Of a stretch of DNA of 64,000 bases, positions 63,668 through 64,000 are shown one piece after another. The DNA is from Cytobacillus purgationiresistens (GTDB lineage: Bacteria > Bacillota > Bacilli > Bacillales > Cytobacillaceae), in the NCBI RefSeq assembly GCF_030813235.1, contig NZ_JAUSUB010000017.1, positions 57,315 to 121,314 on the forward strand, written 5' to 3'. The position numbers were made by a program, and so were the translations under genes. Each line of letters starts with the position of its first letter. Within the stretch, counting starts at the first letter, position 1. Below the pieces are notes generated by a model. That model did not search any database. It was not told the origin of the DNA and was given only the letters and a program-made list of their open reading frames with translations.

Positions 63668-64000
63668 CACTAGTTGGTTAATCTCATTACCCTGCCGACC
63701 GAGTGACAGACCAACCACCCACTAGTTGAATAAGCTAATTACCCCTCTAACCGAGTGACAGGTAAACAGGGCACTAGTTGATTAAACTAATTACCCCTCT
63801 GACCGAGTGACAGACAAACCGGGCACTAGTTGATTAAACTAGTTACCCCTCTGACCGAGTGACAGGCAAACCGGGCACTAGTTGATTAAACTAGTTACCC
63901 CTCTGACCGAGTGACAGGCAAACCGGGCACTAGTTGATTAAACTAGTTACCCCTATGACCGAGTGACAGGCAAACCGGGCACTAGTTGATTAAACTAGTT
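63668..64000. repeat. 52-bp tandem repeat running off the window
   Basis: CACTAGTTG recurs at 63668, 63720, 63772, 63824, 63876, 63928 and 63980, exactly 52 bp apart. The whole unit repeats, including TTACCCCTCTGACCGAG and GTGACAGGCAAACCGGG. Each unit holds a dyad, ACTAGTT-GATTA-AACTAGT. Copies on the left are diverged and those on the right almost identical. The array continues past the end of the window. Confidence 0.95.

Noticed and set aside
63668..64000. CRISPR array with palindromic repeats
   Set aside because: The whole 52-bp unit repeats; there are no unique spacers.

Overview
The window looks like a piece of chromosome from a low-GC, endospore-forming member of the Bacillaceae. It carries a bacillithiol-synthesis gene (bshB2) next to yojF, a three-gene GerA-type germinant receptor, a BceRS-BceAB-type module, strong AGGAGG ribosome binding sites, TTG and GTG starts, and hairpin-plus-U-run terminators. 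I cannot name the species. I see no rRNA, tRNA, insertion sequence, prophage or CRISPR array.

Layout. 1-5.2 kb: end of pdxK, yojF-bshB2, an SRPBCC protein, and an ABC exporter followed by its probable TetR repressor. 5.2-12.1 kb: a PQQ-type dehydrogenase lipoprotein, an AlkD-like protein, an AtoE-like transporter, a dienelactone-hydrolase-like protein, and a MerR regulator overlapping a BmrA-like exporter. 12.2-20.1 kb: a three-gene ABC-2 exporter, a YjiH-like membrane protein, YbaK, a GH13 glucosidase and a thioredoxin-reductase-like flavoprotein. 20.1-22.9 kb: an unusual block with a ParM/StbA-type actin, a predicted ribbon-helix-helix partner, an iteron-like upstream region and a dense DnaA-box cluster. 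22.9-28.5 kb: a peptide (POT) transporter, an ornithine cyclodeaminase-like enzyme with an MHS-family transporter, and an MFS drug exporter.

28.5-38.9 kb: a complete carbon-phosphorus lyase operon, transcribed leftwards in the order phnG-H-I-J-K-M-L-PHP-D-C-E-E. A PHP-family phosphodiesterase stands where phnP/phnN would be expected. 39.2-43.4 kb: the germinant receptor operon and a convergent GntR/HutC regulator. 43.5-49.1 kb: a remnant of a short-chain dehydrogenase, an IsdG/HmoA-type heme monooxygenase, a Bce-type two-component system and transporter, and a small exported protein. 49.3-54.1 kb: a LysE exporter, a nitroreductase, the adaptive-response operon adaA-alkA-ogt and an iron alcohol dehydrogenase. 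54.1-64 kb: a nested tandem repeat, an amino-acid ABC transporter behind a lysine riboswitch, a citM/citST-like citrate uptake system, PhzF, LysR, and a 52-bp tandem repeat running off the right end.

Most points worth a second look are not protein families. They are the partition-like module beside DnaA boxes, a 160-bp repeat built on 20-bp phased cores, the 52-bp repeat, a dispersed repeat that has become the C-terminal codons of the PHP gene, and several clean operators next to their likely regulators.
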